From: Humulus lupulus
Taxonomy: Eukaryota; Streptophyta; Magnoliopsida; Rosales; Cannabaceae
DNA length: 64,000 nucleotides
Assembly (NCBI RefSeq): GCF_963169125.1
Contig: NC_084798.1
Location: 174,497,980-174,561,979 of the forward strand
Reading direction: 5' to 3'
The notes under the pieces are model-generated. The model saw only the letters and a list, made by a program, of their open reading frames with translations. It was not told the origin of the DNA and did not search any database. A program made the position numbers and the translations under genes. How positions within the stretch are numbered: position 1 is the first letter of the stretch; every line of letters starts with the position of its first letter. This document shows, in pieces, positions 1 through 11,517 of the stretch.

Positions 1-26
1 GAAATAAATGGGAGCCTCTTTATGAA

Positions 27-881
27 ATGTTCAGGAAACAACAACCTCCAGTATTTGAGGGCAGTGCAGATCCTGCCAAGGCTGAACAATGGATGAGCAT
101 GATTACCACTATCCTTAACTTTATGAGGGTATCGGGTAATGAAAGGGTGGCCTGTGCCACCTATATGTTTCGGGAGGATGCCCGAATTTGGTGGGAGGTG
201 ATTACCCAGATCAAGAATGTAAATGCCCTGAGTTGGGAAGAGTTTCAGACTCTATTCAATGAAAAATATTACAATGATTCTATTAGGGCGGCGAAGGCCG
301 AGGAGTTTATTAGGCTACTTCAGGGGAACTTATCAGTTACTGACTATGCCTTAAAATTCGATCGTTTGTCAAAGTTTGCCAAGGAGCTGGTGCCCACTGA
401 TAGGACCAGGAGAGAGAGATTCTTGCAGGGGCTACAGCCCAGGTTAGCCCGAGATGTACATATCACCACTGTGGCAAGGGTTACTACTTATGCACAGGTG
501 GTGGAGAAGGCACTCACGGCTGAGAGTGCAGAGAATAAAATCTGGCGTGACAATGCAGCCAGGAAGGATTTCAGGAGGCTAGGTCCTCCATTTGTGGGTT
601 TTGGTAGGGGTGTTGGCCCCAGTGATCAGAAGAGGAAGGTTCCTGACACCTTCCTAGTTCTAGGTCCTGATAGGAGGCCCCGTGGTATTTCTATGGGTCT
701 TCCAGGAGGTGGTGAAGCCTGGAAGTCTTATCCCGAGTGCCCCGGATGCAAGAGGCATCACTTGGGAGAGTGTAGGGCAAAGGCCTGCTTCTCATGTGGA
801 GCAGTGGGTCATCTTAAAAAGGATTGCCCTAAGGCAAGAAAAGAAGAACCCAGAAAGGCGGATAGCTCGGCCCCAGCTTGA
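27..881 (+). pseudogene. gag: Element C gag (capsid and zinc knuckle)
   Basis: This is the capsid/nucleocapsid part of the gag-pol polyprotein, which packages element RNA. The frame is open from the window edge, so the true N-terminus is upstream. A retrotransposon gag domain covers roughly residues 10-150, with the plant gag motif ARIWWEV near residue 50. A CCHC zinc knuckle (CFSCGAVGHLKKDC) lies near the C-terminus. The frame ends at a TGA (879-881), but the same frame resumes at once into protease. The homologous element D reads through here, so the stop is a nonsense mutation rather than a natural gag terminus. Confidence 0.88.
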
Positions 882-1487
882 GTGTTCGTGTTGACTCAAG
901 CAGAAGCTGAGGCTTCTCCCTCAGTAGTTACAGGTCAGCTTCTTAGTGCTGGAACCCCTTATAATGTGTTGATTGATTCTGGTGCTACACATTCTTTTGT
1001 TGCTAGTAGTGTTATTGATAGACTGTGTAGGCCTTGTAATTTTTATGCTGTGGAGTTTGGTACCTTGTTACCCACTGGAGAGTTAGTGGTATCCAGGAGA
1101 TGGGTCAGATCTTTGCCAGTGACAGTAGAAGGCAGAGAGTTGTCGGTGGATTTAATAGAGTTGGTTATGACTGACTTTGATATGATACTGGGTATGGATT
1201 GGTTGGAAAAGTATGGGGCAACCATAGATTGCAGAAGGAAGATGGTCACCTTTGAGCCTGAAGGTGAGGATCCTTTTGTGTTTGTTGGTGCTGTGCATGG
1301 ACCTCGCATTCCTATGATTTCTGCATTGAGAGCTAGGGATTTATTGCAAGGAGGTTGCATTGGATTCTTAGCCAGTGTGGTTGATACCACTCAGGTCGTG
1401 CCAGTGAGACCAGAGGATACCAGGTTAGTTTGTGAGTTTCTGGATGTGTTTCCAGAAGATTTGCCAGGGTTTCCACCGCATAGATAA
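882..1487 (+). pseudogene. Element C aspartic protease segment
   Basis: This is the retropepsin-like protease that processes the polyprotein. The catalytic motif LIDSGATHS is present about 30 residues in, and LGMDWL follows about 70 residues later, both typical of plant gypsy proteases. The frame is the same as gag. It ends at a TAA (1485-1487) just before the linker to RT, where the related element D stays open, so this is a second nonsense mutation. The catalytic Asp is intact. Confidence 0.87.
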
Positions 1488-4004
1488 ATTGAGTTCGTTA
1501 TAGAACTGGCACCAGGGACGGAGCCAGTGTCTAGAATGCCTTACAGAATGGCCCCAGCTGAGTTGAAAGAATTAAAAGTGCAGTTGCAAAAACTTTTGGA
1601 TTTGGGTTTTATCAGACCTAGTTTCTCACCTTGGGGTGCGCCAGTTCTGTTTGTAAAGAAGAAGGATGGTTCTCTGAGAATGTGTATTGATTACAGGGAA
1701 TTGAATAAGCTGACAGTTAAGAATAAGTATCCTTTTCCAAGGATAGATGATCTGTTCGATCAGTTGCAAGGCAAGAAGGTATTCTCTAAGATTGACCTTC
1801 GTTCTGGTTATCATCAGTTGAGGGTCAAGGAGGGAGATATACCCAAGACTGCATTTCGTACCAGGTATAGGCATTATGAGTTTCTAGTTATGTCATTTGG
1901 ATTGACTAATGCCCCTGCTGCTTTTATGGATCTGATGAACAGAGTGTTCAAGGATTATTTAGATCAGTTTGTGATTGTCTTTATTGATGACATTCTGGTA
2001 TATTCCCAGTCAGAGTCAGAACATGAGTATCACCTGAGATTGGTTCTACAGAGACTGAGGGAACATAGACTGTTTGCTAAGTTTAAGAAATGTGAGTTCT
2101 GGTTGTCTCAGGTATCTTTTCTTGGACACATTGTCAGTAAGGAGGGGATTAAAGTGGATCCAGCAAAGATTGAAGCGGTCAGAGATTGGCCAAGGCCAAA
2201 GAATGCTTCTGAGGTAAGAAGTTTCATTGGATTGGCAGGGTATTATAGACGTTTTGTGGAAGGGTTCTCAAAGATTGCTAGTGCTTTGACTGAACTGACA
2301 CGCAAGAATAAAAAGTTTGTGTGGTCAGATAAGTGTCAAAACAGCTTCCAGGAACTGAAGCAGAGATTGATTACAGCTCCGATCCTGAGTCTTTCGACAG
2401 GTCAGGAGAAGTTTGTGATTTACTATGATGCTTGTCATCAGGGTCTGGGCTGTGTTTTGATGCAATCAGAGAAGGTTATTGCCTATGCTTCTCGTCAGTT
2501 GAAGGAGTATGAAAAGAGGTATCCTACTCATGATTTAGAGTTAGCAGCTGTGGTTTTTGCTTTAAAGATATGGAGGCACTATCTCTATGGAGAGAAGTGC
2601 GAGATTTATACAGACCACAAGAGCCTGAAATACTTCTTCACCCAGAAAGACTTGAATATGAGGCAAAGGCGTTGGCTGGAATTAGTGAAATATTATGATT
2701 GTGAGATTCTGTATCATCCAGGAAAAGCCAACGTGGTAGCTGATGCCTTAAGCCAGAAGGGTCCGGGACAGATTTATAGTATGAGGCTGATAGCCAGAGA
2801 GTTAGCAGATGATATGACCAGAGTTGGTATAGAGTTGCTGGTGGACCAGTTGGCTAATATTATGCTACAGTCTACGCTATTAGAGAGGATTAAGGAGGGT
2901 CAGCTGAATGATCCACAGCTGATCAAGATCAGAGAGGATGTTCTAGCTGGAGTGTCCAGAGATTATTCAGTGTCTGAGCTAGGCATGTTGAGATACAAGG
3001 GGCAGATATGTGTTCCATTAGACACTGCATTAAGGCGAGAGATTCTGGATGAATCTCATACTACACCTTACTCTTTGCATCTAGGCACCATGAAGATGTA
3101 TCAGGATGTGAGATCGTTATATTGGTGGCCAGGGATGAAGAGAGATGTAGTAGAGTATGTGGCTAAGTGCTTGACATGTCAACAGGTCAAGGCTGAGCAT
3201 CAGAGGTCGGCAAGGTTATTGCAGCCTCTGGATATCCCAGAGTGGAAGTGGGAAGACATCACAATGGATTTTGTGGTGGGCTTACCCAGGACCGTTGGTC
3301 AGCATGATTCAATTTGGGTGATAGTGGATCGCTACACCAAGTCAGGTCACTTTCTGCCAGTGAGGACTACTTATACAGTTGACCAGTATGCAGATCTCTA
3401 TGTGAGAGAGATCGTGCGGCTCCATGGTGCACCTAGGTTGATCGTGTTAGATCGGGACCCTACCTTTACCTCCAAGTTTTGGGGGAGTTTGCAGAAGGCC
3501 ATGGGGACGCAGTTGAATTTCAGTACTACTTATCATCCTCAGACAGATGGGCAATCTGAGAGGACGATCCAGATATTGGAAGACATGCTGAGAGCATGTG
3601 TGCTGGACTTTGGTGGATCTTGGAGTAAGTATCTGCCTTTGATAGAATTCTCCTACAACAACAGTTATCAGTCTACCATTGGGGTTGTACCTTATGAGAT
3701 GCTGTATGGTAGGAAATGTAGATCTCCCATCCATTGGGATGAGACAGGTGAAAGGAGATACTTAGGTCCTGAAGCAGTTCAAAGGACCAATGAGGCCATA
3801 GAGAAGATTAGAGCTAGAATGCTTACTTCTCAGAGTAGACAAAGGAGCTATGCAGATCCCAAACGCAGGAACGTGGAGTTCCAGGTAGGAGACTATGTCT
3901 TCCTTAGAGTCTCACCATGGAAAGTGGTGAGAAGGTTTGGGAAAAAAGGCAAGCTGAGCCCCAGATATGTAGGTCCATTTGAGATCCTGGAGAGGGTTGG
4001 TTAG
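1488..4004 (+). pseudogene. pol: Element C reverse transcriptase, RNase H and integrase
   Basis: RT copies element RNA to DNA, RNase H removes the template, and integrase inserts the product. RT motifs include [20 protein letters not shown] and FIDDILVYS (the YxDD box, about 1980). RNase H follows ([11 protein letters not shown], then TDHKSLKYF). Integrase has an HHCC zinc region (about 3050-3185, ending CLTC) and the catalytic triad: Asp in DFVVGLP (about 3265), Asp in LDRDP (about 3447) and Glu in TDGQSERT (about 3545). The first Met is at 1527 but the frame is continuous with protease. It ends at a TAG (4002-4004) inside the integrase C-terminus, where element E reads Gln. Confidence 0.9.
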
Positions 4005-4261
4005 GTGGCTTACAGGTTGGCTTTGCCTCCAGCTTTGTCTGTCGTGCATAATGTATTTCATGTTTCAGCTCTTCGAAGGTATGTGTCTGATGTTAATCAT
4101 ATTTTGAGTTATGAAGATCTGGAGCTTGAGGCAGATCTCTCCTATGAGGAACAACCTGTCCAGATACTTGACAGAAAAGATAAGGTCCTCAGGAACAAGA
4201 CGATACCTTTGGTTAAGGTATTGTGGAGAAACAACAAGGTCGAGGAAGCGACCTGGGAGCT

Positions 4262-4289
4262 AGAGTCAGATATGGAGAGTCAGATATGG
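4262..4289 (+). repeat. 14-bp tandem duplication in chromodomain tail
   Basis: AGAGTCAGATATGG occurs twice back to back, followed by AGAGTCAG. Elements D and E have a single copy of the corresponding tail. Fourteen bases is not a multiple of three, so the duplication causes the frameshift in the final codons. Confidence 0.85.
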
Positions 4290-4337
4290 AGAGTCAGTAT
4301 CCTAAGCTGTTCAGATAAATTTCGAGGACGAAATTTC

Positions 4338-4354
4338 TGTAAGGACGGGATAGT
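4338..4354 (+). other. Polypurine tract of element C
   Basis: The purine-rich stretch AAGGACGGGAT lies directly upstream of the LTR start, where plus-strand DNA synthesis is primed in LTR retrotransposons. Element E has the same tract in reverse next to its LTR. Confidence 0.65.
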
Positions 4355-6656
4355 TGTAATGCCCCGAATTCTCCGATATGGTTTAATGGCGGGATTAGTA
4401 GGCCGGGAGGGCCATACTTCTTTAATTATGCCATTAAATGATATTATGCATGTATATGTGAATTATATTATGATATGATGTTATATGCATGCATGTGGGT
4501 CCACATTTGAATAATTATGCTACTTTGATAATTTGCCCCATTGAGGGTGAATGTGTGTATTTGGGTGCATAATGTGATTTGTGAATGAGATTCCATTATT
4601 ATGGAGATATATTCGAGCTATTCGGCATGAGACGGTCATATATAATGGATTAGCGGTTTTGTCATAACGGGGTCAATTATGGGGTAGTAGAAATGTTTAT
4701 TTGATGATAAATTGGGAATATTTGAGATCATGGTGAAATTTAGGAGGTTTTGACTATAATGTCCCCGGGGGTATTTTTGGGACCCCGAGCATTAGGTTTT
4801 ATTTGAGGTTACTTAAGCTGGAAGTAGCTGTCAGATAGAACGTACGATTAGAAAATCTCTCGTTCTCCCTTTCGATAGTTCGTTTTACCGTTTGAGCATT
4901 TTCGAAGATATCTCGAGTTCTAGGAGTCGAAATCAAGCGAGGATTGAGGCATAGCAATCCTAGGAAATATTAGAAGCTTCTTAACCGAAGGATTTGATGG
5001 AAAACAACCCAAGCAAAGGTAATCTATGTTTAAAGTTTTGAGTTTTCCGAGTTTCTAAGCTTTGAATTGGACTTTGTGAATTGTTGGGTTTTTGGTTGGT
5101 TTGAAACTTGGGTTTCGAGGGTTTTGGTGTTTTGGGAAGCTTGGGAACTTTGTTCTGATGATTGGGGATGGTTAGATATGATTTTAGGAGTTTGGAGAAG
5201 TTGAAAACACGTTTGGGAATGGCCCAGGGTTGGGGGCCGCGACCATGTTCATGGGCACCGCGGCCCTGGTTCGAAGAGGAAGAAAGGGAGGTTCTATCTT
5301 GGCTGGGCGCTGCGGCCCTTGGTGTTGGGTGCCGCGGCGCTTGTTTCAAGAATTTCTGGGGGCCGCGGCCCATGGTGCCAGGGCCGCAGCCCTTGCCCTG
5401 TTTTCACCCCGTTTGCTCGTTTTGACCCCAGGAACTTAGCTATAGGCCTCGGGAGTGTTCCTACTACTTGGATTAGTTGGGATTGATCTTCCGGAGGCTA
5501 GATATTGGTGTGGGAACCTATGTTGATCATTATTATTAATGATGTCCTGTGTTTGGTTATGATTAGGTGACCGCTAAAGGACTAAAGGTTGATCGTTCTC
5601 ACGGGTCGTTCTTTTAATCATTCTAGCTCGAATATGAGGTAAGAAAACCGCACCCTGTGTATATGTGACATGCATGATTATTATTAAGGCATGTTGGTTG
5701 ATAAATGTGGACATGGTTTGCCTATTGAATGCTAACAAATGTTGAATACTTGTATATGTACTGATTAGTCAGGGACACTGACCTAAAGAGTCAGAAATGG
5801 CATAGCGTTGAGAACGCCGAGCCAAATGAAGATTAGATCTAATCGATATCAGTGTTGAATGACTCATATGGGGTATTAATGCTGGACCGACCCTAAGGTC
5901 GATGAACTTATAAGCACTTGTCTAGTTTAAGACCAGTTATTCAGAGCCAGGGCATATGGCCCCGGTGATTGTTTGTCACATGGCTAGGGAATGCTGTTCC
6001 AGGGTTATGACTCTAAGGTCATGAGGAAGGTTATGTTGGTGACTATTCACCATACACCTATCCCGTTAAAACTTATGAAATGTTCATTAATTATATAAGC
6101 CCGAGTGACCCTATCGTCACTTGGCTATAGGGGCTGTACCCACTTTTGTGACTGTTGCGACTGTCACCTATTTGTTTTGACTGATGGTCCTGAATGGTTA
6201 CTATGATCATTGATGATATTATATCATGCTTTATTGTGTTTTCTTGCTGGGCCTTGGCTCATGGGTGCTATGTGGTGTAGGTAAAGGGAAAGAAAAGCTC
6301 ACCCAGCCTTAAGTGGAGAGCTTAGGTGGTGATGTGTACATATGTGGCCACTTGACCACCACGGCCAAGGCGTTCTCAGAGGAACTAGGGGGTTTACCCT
6401 ATTTTTGCCGCTTAGGTTAGCGGGATTGTAAATTTGAAACAGTAATGACCATTTTGTACTGAGAACAACTTGTAAATGTTTTGATTAGCTCTGCAGAGTA
6501 GTTTGTAATGAAAATATCCATTTCCTTTTTAGTAGTTTTTCACCTTAACTTGTTAATTACACTTAGAGCACGTTTTTGACCAAAGGACTCGGGTAGCGAG
6601 TTAAATTTTTGGTCCACCGTTCACCGTAACTGTTCTGGGGTAACCAGGGCGTTACA
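4355..6656 (+). repeat. 3' LTR of element C
   Basis: It begins TGTAATGCCC and ends GGGCGTTACA, which are inverted copies with one mismatch and carry the TG...CA ends. Length is 2302 bp. It resembles the LTR of B, the interrupted LTR of E and the solo LTR at 48703-50974. It contains a CpG-rich block (about 5225-5400) and a conserved tail near 6240-6420. The short ORFs inside it are not genes. Confidence 0.9.
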
Positions 6657-7035
6657 ATAGTAGCCCCATATCTGACCAGCCAATCCATCCCTAGAATTAT
6701 ATCAAAATCGTCCATGCTCAACTCGATCAAATCTACTGATAGTTCCCTACTATCTACCATCACTGGCAGTGCTCTAATCCATCTTCTAGAAACTACCAAT
6801 TCCCCTGTAGGCACTATAATCCCAAACCCCGTAGTATAATACTCACTAGGTCTACACAATCTATCAATTACTTTATTAGAAACAAACGAATGAGTAGTAC
6901 CATAGTCAATCAATACAGTATAAAAGGAGCCAGTGCTAGAAAGCTGAACTGTCACTACCGAGGGACTAGCCTCGGCCTTTGCCCGCGCCAAGGTCAACAC
7001 TCGAGCTGGAGTCAAGCTGTCCACCTTCCCTGATT
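6657..7035 (-). pseudogene. Element B protease, truncated by insertion of C
   Basis: The minus strand encodes an aspartic protease with VLIDYGTTHSFVS at the active site, where element C has DSGATHS. The catalytic Asp is present but the following Ser is Tyr. ILGMDWLVRYGATI follows and the frame then runs into the LTR of C. The protease is therefore split by the insertion. Confidence 0.83.
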
Positions 7036-8065
7036 CCTCTTTCTTCACTGTGGGGAAGTCCTTCTTGAGGTGCCCACCACTCTGCACACATAGCAAGTCT
7101 TTTCCCGACATTCGCCCGAATGGTGCTGTCTACATCTCGTGCACTCTAGATAACTCCTCAATGTCTCACCACCTCCCTGGCAGCCACCCTGAACACCCCA
7201 ACCCCTCCTATCAGGACCAATAGTGGTCAAAGTGTCAGGGGTCTTCCTCTTCAAATCACTGGGGCCTCCACTCCTACCAGACCTTGTGGATGGAGGCACT
7301 GCCCTGCGAACATCTCGTCTCACATCGTTCTCCCTCCATATCTTATTTTCTGCCTCTTCTGCGGTAAGAGCCTTCTCAATAGCTTGGGCATAAGTTGTCC
7401 CCCAAGGTACTGTTGTGATTCTTACATCTTGGGCTATCATAGCATTAAGCCCTCGAATAAATCTGTCCTATCTGGCTGCATCAGTAGGCACTAAATCTGG
7501 TGCAAACTTCGCAAGCTTGTCAAACTTCAGGGCATACTTAGTAACTGTCATGCTGCCCTGCACCAACCCAACAAACTCATTCACCTTCGCTTCCCTGATG
7601 ACAACGTTGTAATATTTCTGGCTGAACAGATCTTTGAACCCATCCCAACTCAAAGTAGAAATATCCCTGGTATGTGATGCCACCTCCCACCAAATACGGG
7701 CATCCTCTCTAAGCATATAGGTGGCACAAGCCACCTTGTCATTACCTTTCACCCTCATGAAATCCGGGATGGAAGTGATCATACTCATCCACTGTTCAGC
7801 CTTCAGTGGATCTGGTCCCCCCTCAAAGGTTGGAGAATGCTTTCTCCTGAACCGCTCATAAAGTGGCTCCCATCTATTCCCAACCTTAGGTGGCTATACA
7901 ACTGGTGCCACAGTAGGTGGCATAATAGGGGCAACACTCCTTGACAGAGCCTGCTGTCTCAGAAGGCGAATATGATCTTCTTGACTTTGTAACCGAGCTT
8001 GCATATCAGTAAGTATCTGCTGCCATTTCTCAGGGACTGGCAGAGGGTTTTGGCCCTAATCATCA
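7036..8065 (-). pseudogene. gag: Element B gag, main part
   Basis: The minus strand encodes a gag domain (ARIWWEVASH, then YALKFDKLAKFAPDLVP) and a CCHC knuckle broken by a frameshift near 7070: CYVCRVVG is in one frame and GHLKKDFP in the next. An in-frame stop lies near 7468 and others near 7900 and 8055. Upstream residues form a Gln-rich helical segment. The hAT insertion at 8073/8074 separates this part from the N-terminal codons at 12261 and beyond. Confidence 0.82.
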
Positions 8066-8073
8066 TCTCTAGA
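8066..8073. repeat. Left target-site duplication of hAT element
   Basis: TCTCTAGA here matches TCTCTAGC at 12253-12260 in seven of eight bases. Eight-bp duplications are the rule for hAT transposons, and the flanks belong to one interrupted gag. Confidence 0.72.
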
Positions 8074-8259
8074 TAGGGCTGAACATTTAACCCAAAAAAC
8101 TGAGGAACCCGAACAACCCGAGTCCGAGAAACCCATTTTTTTAGAAAATCCAAAAAATTCGGGTTAGCCCGATCTGATCTGAGTCATGTCGGGTTCGTGT
8201 TTACTTCTAGTTTGTTGTGCGGGTTCGGGTTGCACCCGAAACCCGAAAGTACATTTGAA

Positions 8260-9291
8260 TTTTCCCTCTTTTGTTAGTTATTTCTGATTTTTTTTCTAAC
8301 CTAAATCAGTAAATCTAAATCCTTAAACCAGACCTAGTAAACCCATTTTTCTTCTTAGCTTCCCCAAGTCCCGACCCCCCTGCCCGAGTCTGCCTCTCCT
8401 GATTTCTTTCCTCCCCGTTGACGGTGGCTAGGTACCCCTCATCCTTCCTTCCCGATTCCCGTCGACGTCGAGCTCTAGCCTCCCTCGTTGAAAGTGCAGC
8501 AGAGCAGCCTCCTCCTCTCACCAAAACTACAGTAGACCCATCGACTTGGGCTCCTTGGAAGGCTCAGACTCCTCTTCTCTTCGACTCCAAGAAGAAGGCA
8601 AGAACTTGCTTGTAGTAGCTAGCTCACCTTCACCGAAAAATCCTCTACCCTGGTATATTATATACTCTCAATCTCAATTCTCAAACTTAGTTTTTGAATT
8701 GATTTTCTTTTACTAACAATGTTAGTTGAGTACACTATGTTATCATTTTGTTTACACAATAAAATTTTAGTTGATTTGTGTGTATGTGTGTTCTTGAAAG
8801 GTAGGCATAAATTTATTTAAAATTATTTTGTTTAAGATCTATTTAGTAAATTTAATTATTTAGTAGTGAAGTTAGTTACTAATTTAGCTTTTTAATAAAT
8901 GAGGATCTTTAATTTTGTTTATTACAGAAACTTTTAGTTGATTTGAAAAATTTGTATGTATGTATATATATATATATTTCTAAGGTGATATGCTAAAATT
9001 TCACTGCTTATTCTCGTGAATTTACAAGTTGGTGGTGGTGAGTTTGAGAAGAAGGTGTGGAGTTGTCGATAAATTTGAAGAGCTCGCATCTACTTAAAAG
9101 CTTGAGGTAAATCTATTATCTTTCTTTTAGTGGATTCTAGGCATGTGTGTGAATGTGTGCTGCTTAGTTGTAGTGGATTATAGGCTTGTGTGTGAATATG
9201 TGCTGCTCAGTTGTAGTGGATTATAGGCTTGCGTGTTGTTCTGTTGATTAGATTTAGTTATGTATTTTTGTTAAATCATATGTATTAGGTG
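8260..9291 (+). other. 5' noncoding region of the hAT element
   Basis: This holds no convincing gene. Bases 8340-8630 are GC-richer with short open frames but no domain I recognise, perhaps untranslated leader. The rest is AT-rich. A 43-bp tandem repeat lies just before the transposase start. Confidence 0.5.
9128..9240 (+). repeat. 43-bp tandem repeat, about 2.6 copies
   Basis: Units beginning TAGTGGATT start at 9128, 9171 and 9214, and each includes a GTGTGTGAAT or similar core. They lie directly upstream of the transposase start codon inside the hAT element. Confidence 0.8.
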
Positions 9292-11514
9292 ATGGATACT
9301 GAGGAAGTCGATGAAACTCATGCGGAAGAAAATCAAGATCAACCTCCTCCTCCCACGGATAACCCCACAGATAAAGGTCAACTTAGGGGTAGAAGGAAGA
9401 GGGGTAAACCTTCTTCTAGTACTAAGCCTCCCCTCCCTACGAAAAAGGCAAAAGGGTCTTCCATTTGGGAACATTTCACCAAGGAAGACCCTCCTCCTCC
9501 CTCACCCCCATCATCAGCAACCAATCCTTTGGAAGAGCCTCCTCCGCCTAAGGGCATGTGTAACTTTTGTGGATCTGGTTTTTTTTGTGGCATGAGAAAA
9601 CATGGGACAAGTCATCTATGGAACCATTTTAGGAACGTTTGTGAGTTTAGTCCATGGAAGATAGATGACCAAAAATAGAAGATTTTAAGTTTTGAACAGG
9701 TTAAGGGAGGAAAGGAGGGGGAAACAAAGAAGCTTGTAGGATAGCCCTTACACAATATATTGTGTTAGATGAGTTACCATTTAGACATTTTGAGGGCGAG
9801 GGCTTCAAAAAATTTGTGAAAAATCTTCAACCTAGGTTTGTGATCCCTTCTCGGATGACTATTGCTAGGGATGTTTTGAAGTTATATGAAGAAGAGAAGG
9901 TGACATTGAAAAAGTTTTTGAGCAATGAGAGGCTATCTATTACTACAGACACGTGGACTTCCATCCAAAATATGAATTACATGGTCATCAAAGATCATTG
10001 GATTGATAATAATTGGGCATACCAAAAAAGAATTATTACCTTTACCAAGTGATAGATCATAAAGGTGGCAAAGAAATCAAGCGATGTCTAAATGATTGGG
10101 GTATATCTAAGTTGTTTACCATTACGGTAGACAACGCTTCCTCTAATGATGTTGCCATTAGGTACTTGAAGAGGAAGTTCAGAGAGAAAGATAAAAGACT
10201 TATTTTGGAAGGAAAGTTCTTACATATGAGGTGGTTTGCTCATATAGTAAACTTAATTGTCAATGAAGGATTGAAGGAAAAACATGAGTCCATTGCTGCA
10301 ATTAGAAATGCTGTGAGATATGTTAGGTCTTCCCCTTCTAGGCTTATAACGTTTAAGAAATGTGTGAGAGAGGAAGGGATTGAATGCAAGGGACTTCTCT
10401 ATTTAGATGTCCAAATAAGGTGGAACTCGACATTCCTCATGCTTAATTGTGCACTCAAATTTTGAAAGGCATTTGAAAGAATGGAAGGTGATGGAAATTA
10501 TTCGAAATATTTTAATGAGGCTTACAAAGATGGGAAGCCAAAGGAGGGGCCACCATCTAAAAAACATTGGCAGGATGCGTCAGTTTTTGTGAGATTTCTT
10601 GAGATATTTTATGAAGTAACATTGAATTTTAGTGGGTCCACATACGTCACCGCTAATAAGTACTTCATTGAAATATGCAACATCCAACAAGAGTTGAGTG
10701 ACTTAACACTTGATGATGAGGAGGATGAGTTGTTGTGTGGCATGGCAAAGAATATGAAGCAGAAATATGACAAGTATTGGGGAAAGCTTGATGAATGTAA
10801 TGAGACACTTTTGATTGCCTTGGTTCTTGACCCCATATACAAGCTTGATTATCTCCATCATTGCTTTGCTGATATTCACGATGACGTAACGTGAAATATG
10901 ATGGTTAAAGGGGTGGAGCAAACTATACGGGCAATGTTTGATCAATATCATGAGTCAATCGATACACATGTTGTTCAATCAATGACTTAGTCTCAAGCTA
11001 TTATTTTTTGTTCGTCCTCATATGTCATGTCTGCTCGGCCTACCACCAGTAGTACCAGTGACAAGAGTAAGAGGTCAAGTAACTTGTATGATGAGTATGT
11101 GGCGCAAAAAATGGAGAAGGAGGGTGGTAAGACAAAAAATGAGGTCGATAAGTATTTGGAAGAGGCAGTTGAGCTACCAAGTCAAAATTTTGATGTTTTG
11201 GGATGGTGGGAGAGTAATGGATGCAAATACAAGATCTTGTCGATCATGGCTTGTGATGTGTTAGCTATACTAGTTTCCACAGTTGCTTCTGAGGTGACAT
11301 TTTCAATTGGGGGTCGAATTTTGAATCCTTTTAGGAGTTCACTGAGCCCAAGGATGGTTGAAGCATTAATTTGTCTCAAGAATTGGTGGAGCGTTTCACA
11401 TCAACCTATCATTGTTCAAGACTACATGGATGAAGCAAAAGGGCTTCAAACCTCTGATGATCTTCAATCTGGTAATTTTATTACGAATTTTCATTATTTC
11501 AATTCAAGTGTCTA
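9292..11514 (+). pseudogene. hAT transposase, frameshifted
   Basis: This enzyme would cut and re-insert the hAT element. The start ATG at 9292 gives a Pro-rich, basic N-terminus and then a BED-type zinc finger (CNFCGSGFFCGMRKHGTSHL). After a break near 9680-9730 come the RNase H-like region (SITTDTWTS, then AHIVNLIVNEGL), a helical domain (about 10480-10890) and the hAT dimerisation region (LAILVSTVASEVTFSIGGRI, 11250-11390). Stops or frame changes near 10030, 10463, 10892 and 10988 mean no full protein can be made. The order and motifs match plant Ac/Tam3-like zf-BED transposases. Confidence 0.85.
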
Positions 11515-11517
11515 AGT

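Larger units (their letters stand above)
4005..4478 (+). pseudogene. Element C integrase tail and chromodomain, run-on into LTR
   Basis: The frame continues from integrase (AYRLALPP, VFHVSALRRY) into a chromodomain (VLWRNNKVEEATWELE, about 4210-4270). Chromodomains of this kind are thought to guide integration toward particular chromatin. The last 60 or so residues are not native. A 14-bp tandem duplication at 4262-4289 shifts the frame, so the expected stop (TAA 4316-4318) is missed and translation runs about 120 bp into the LTR. Confidence 0.82.
1..6656 (+). mobile_element. Ty3/gypsy chromovirus C (Tekay-like), 5' end outside window
   Basis: Order on the plus strand is gag, protease, RT, RNase H, integrase, chromodomain, polypurine tract and 3' LTR, which is the Ty3/gypsy order. 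The chromodomain and long LTR (about 2.3 kb) fit the Tekay/Del type of plant chromovirus. The 5' LTR and primer site lie upstream of base 1. The right end abuts a protease reading frame of the opposite-strand element B, so C inserted into B. The clade is assigned from domain layout only. Confidence 0.9.

Noticed and set aside
5162..5439. Open frames of 69-130 codons on both strands in the LTR of C
   Set aside because: They coincide with the CpG-rich block, where stop codons are rare on all frames, and have no recognisable motif.
8315..8615. Arg-rich and Ser-rich frames near the left end of the hAT element
   Set aside because: Short, overlapping on both strands, no domain; treated as leader sequence.
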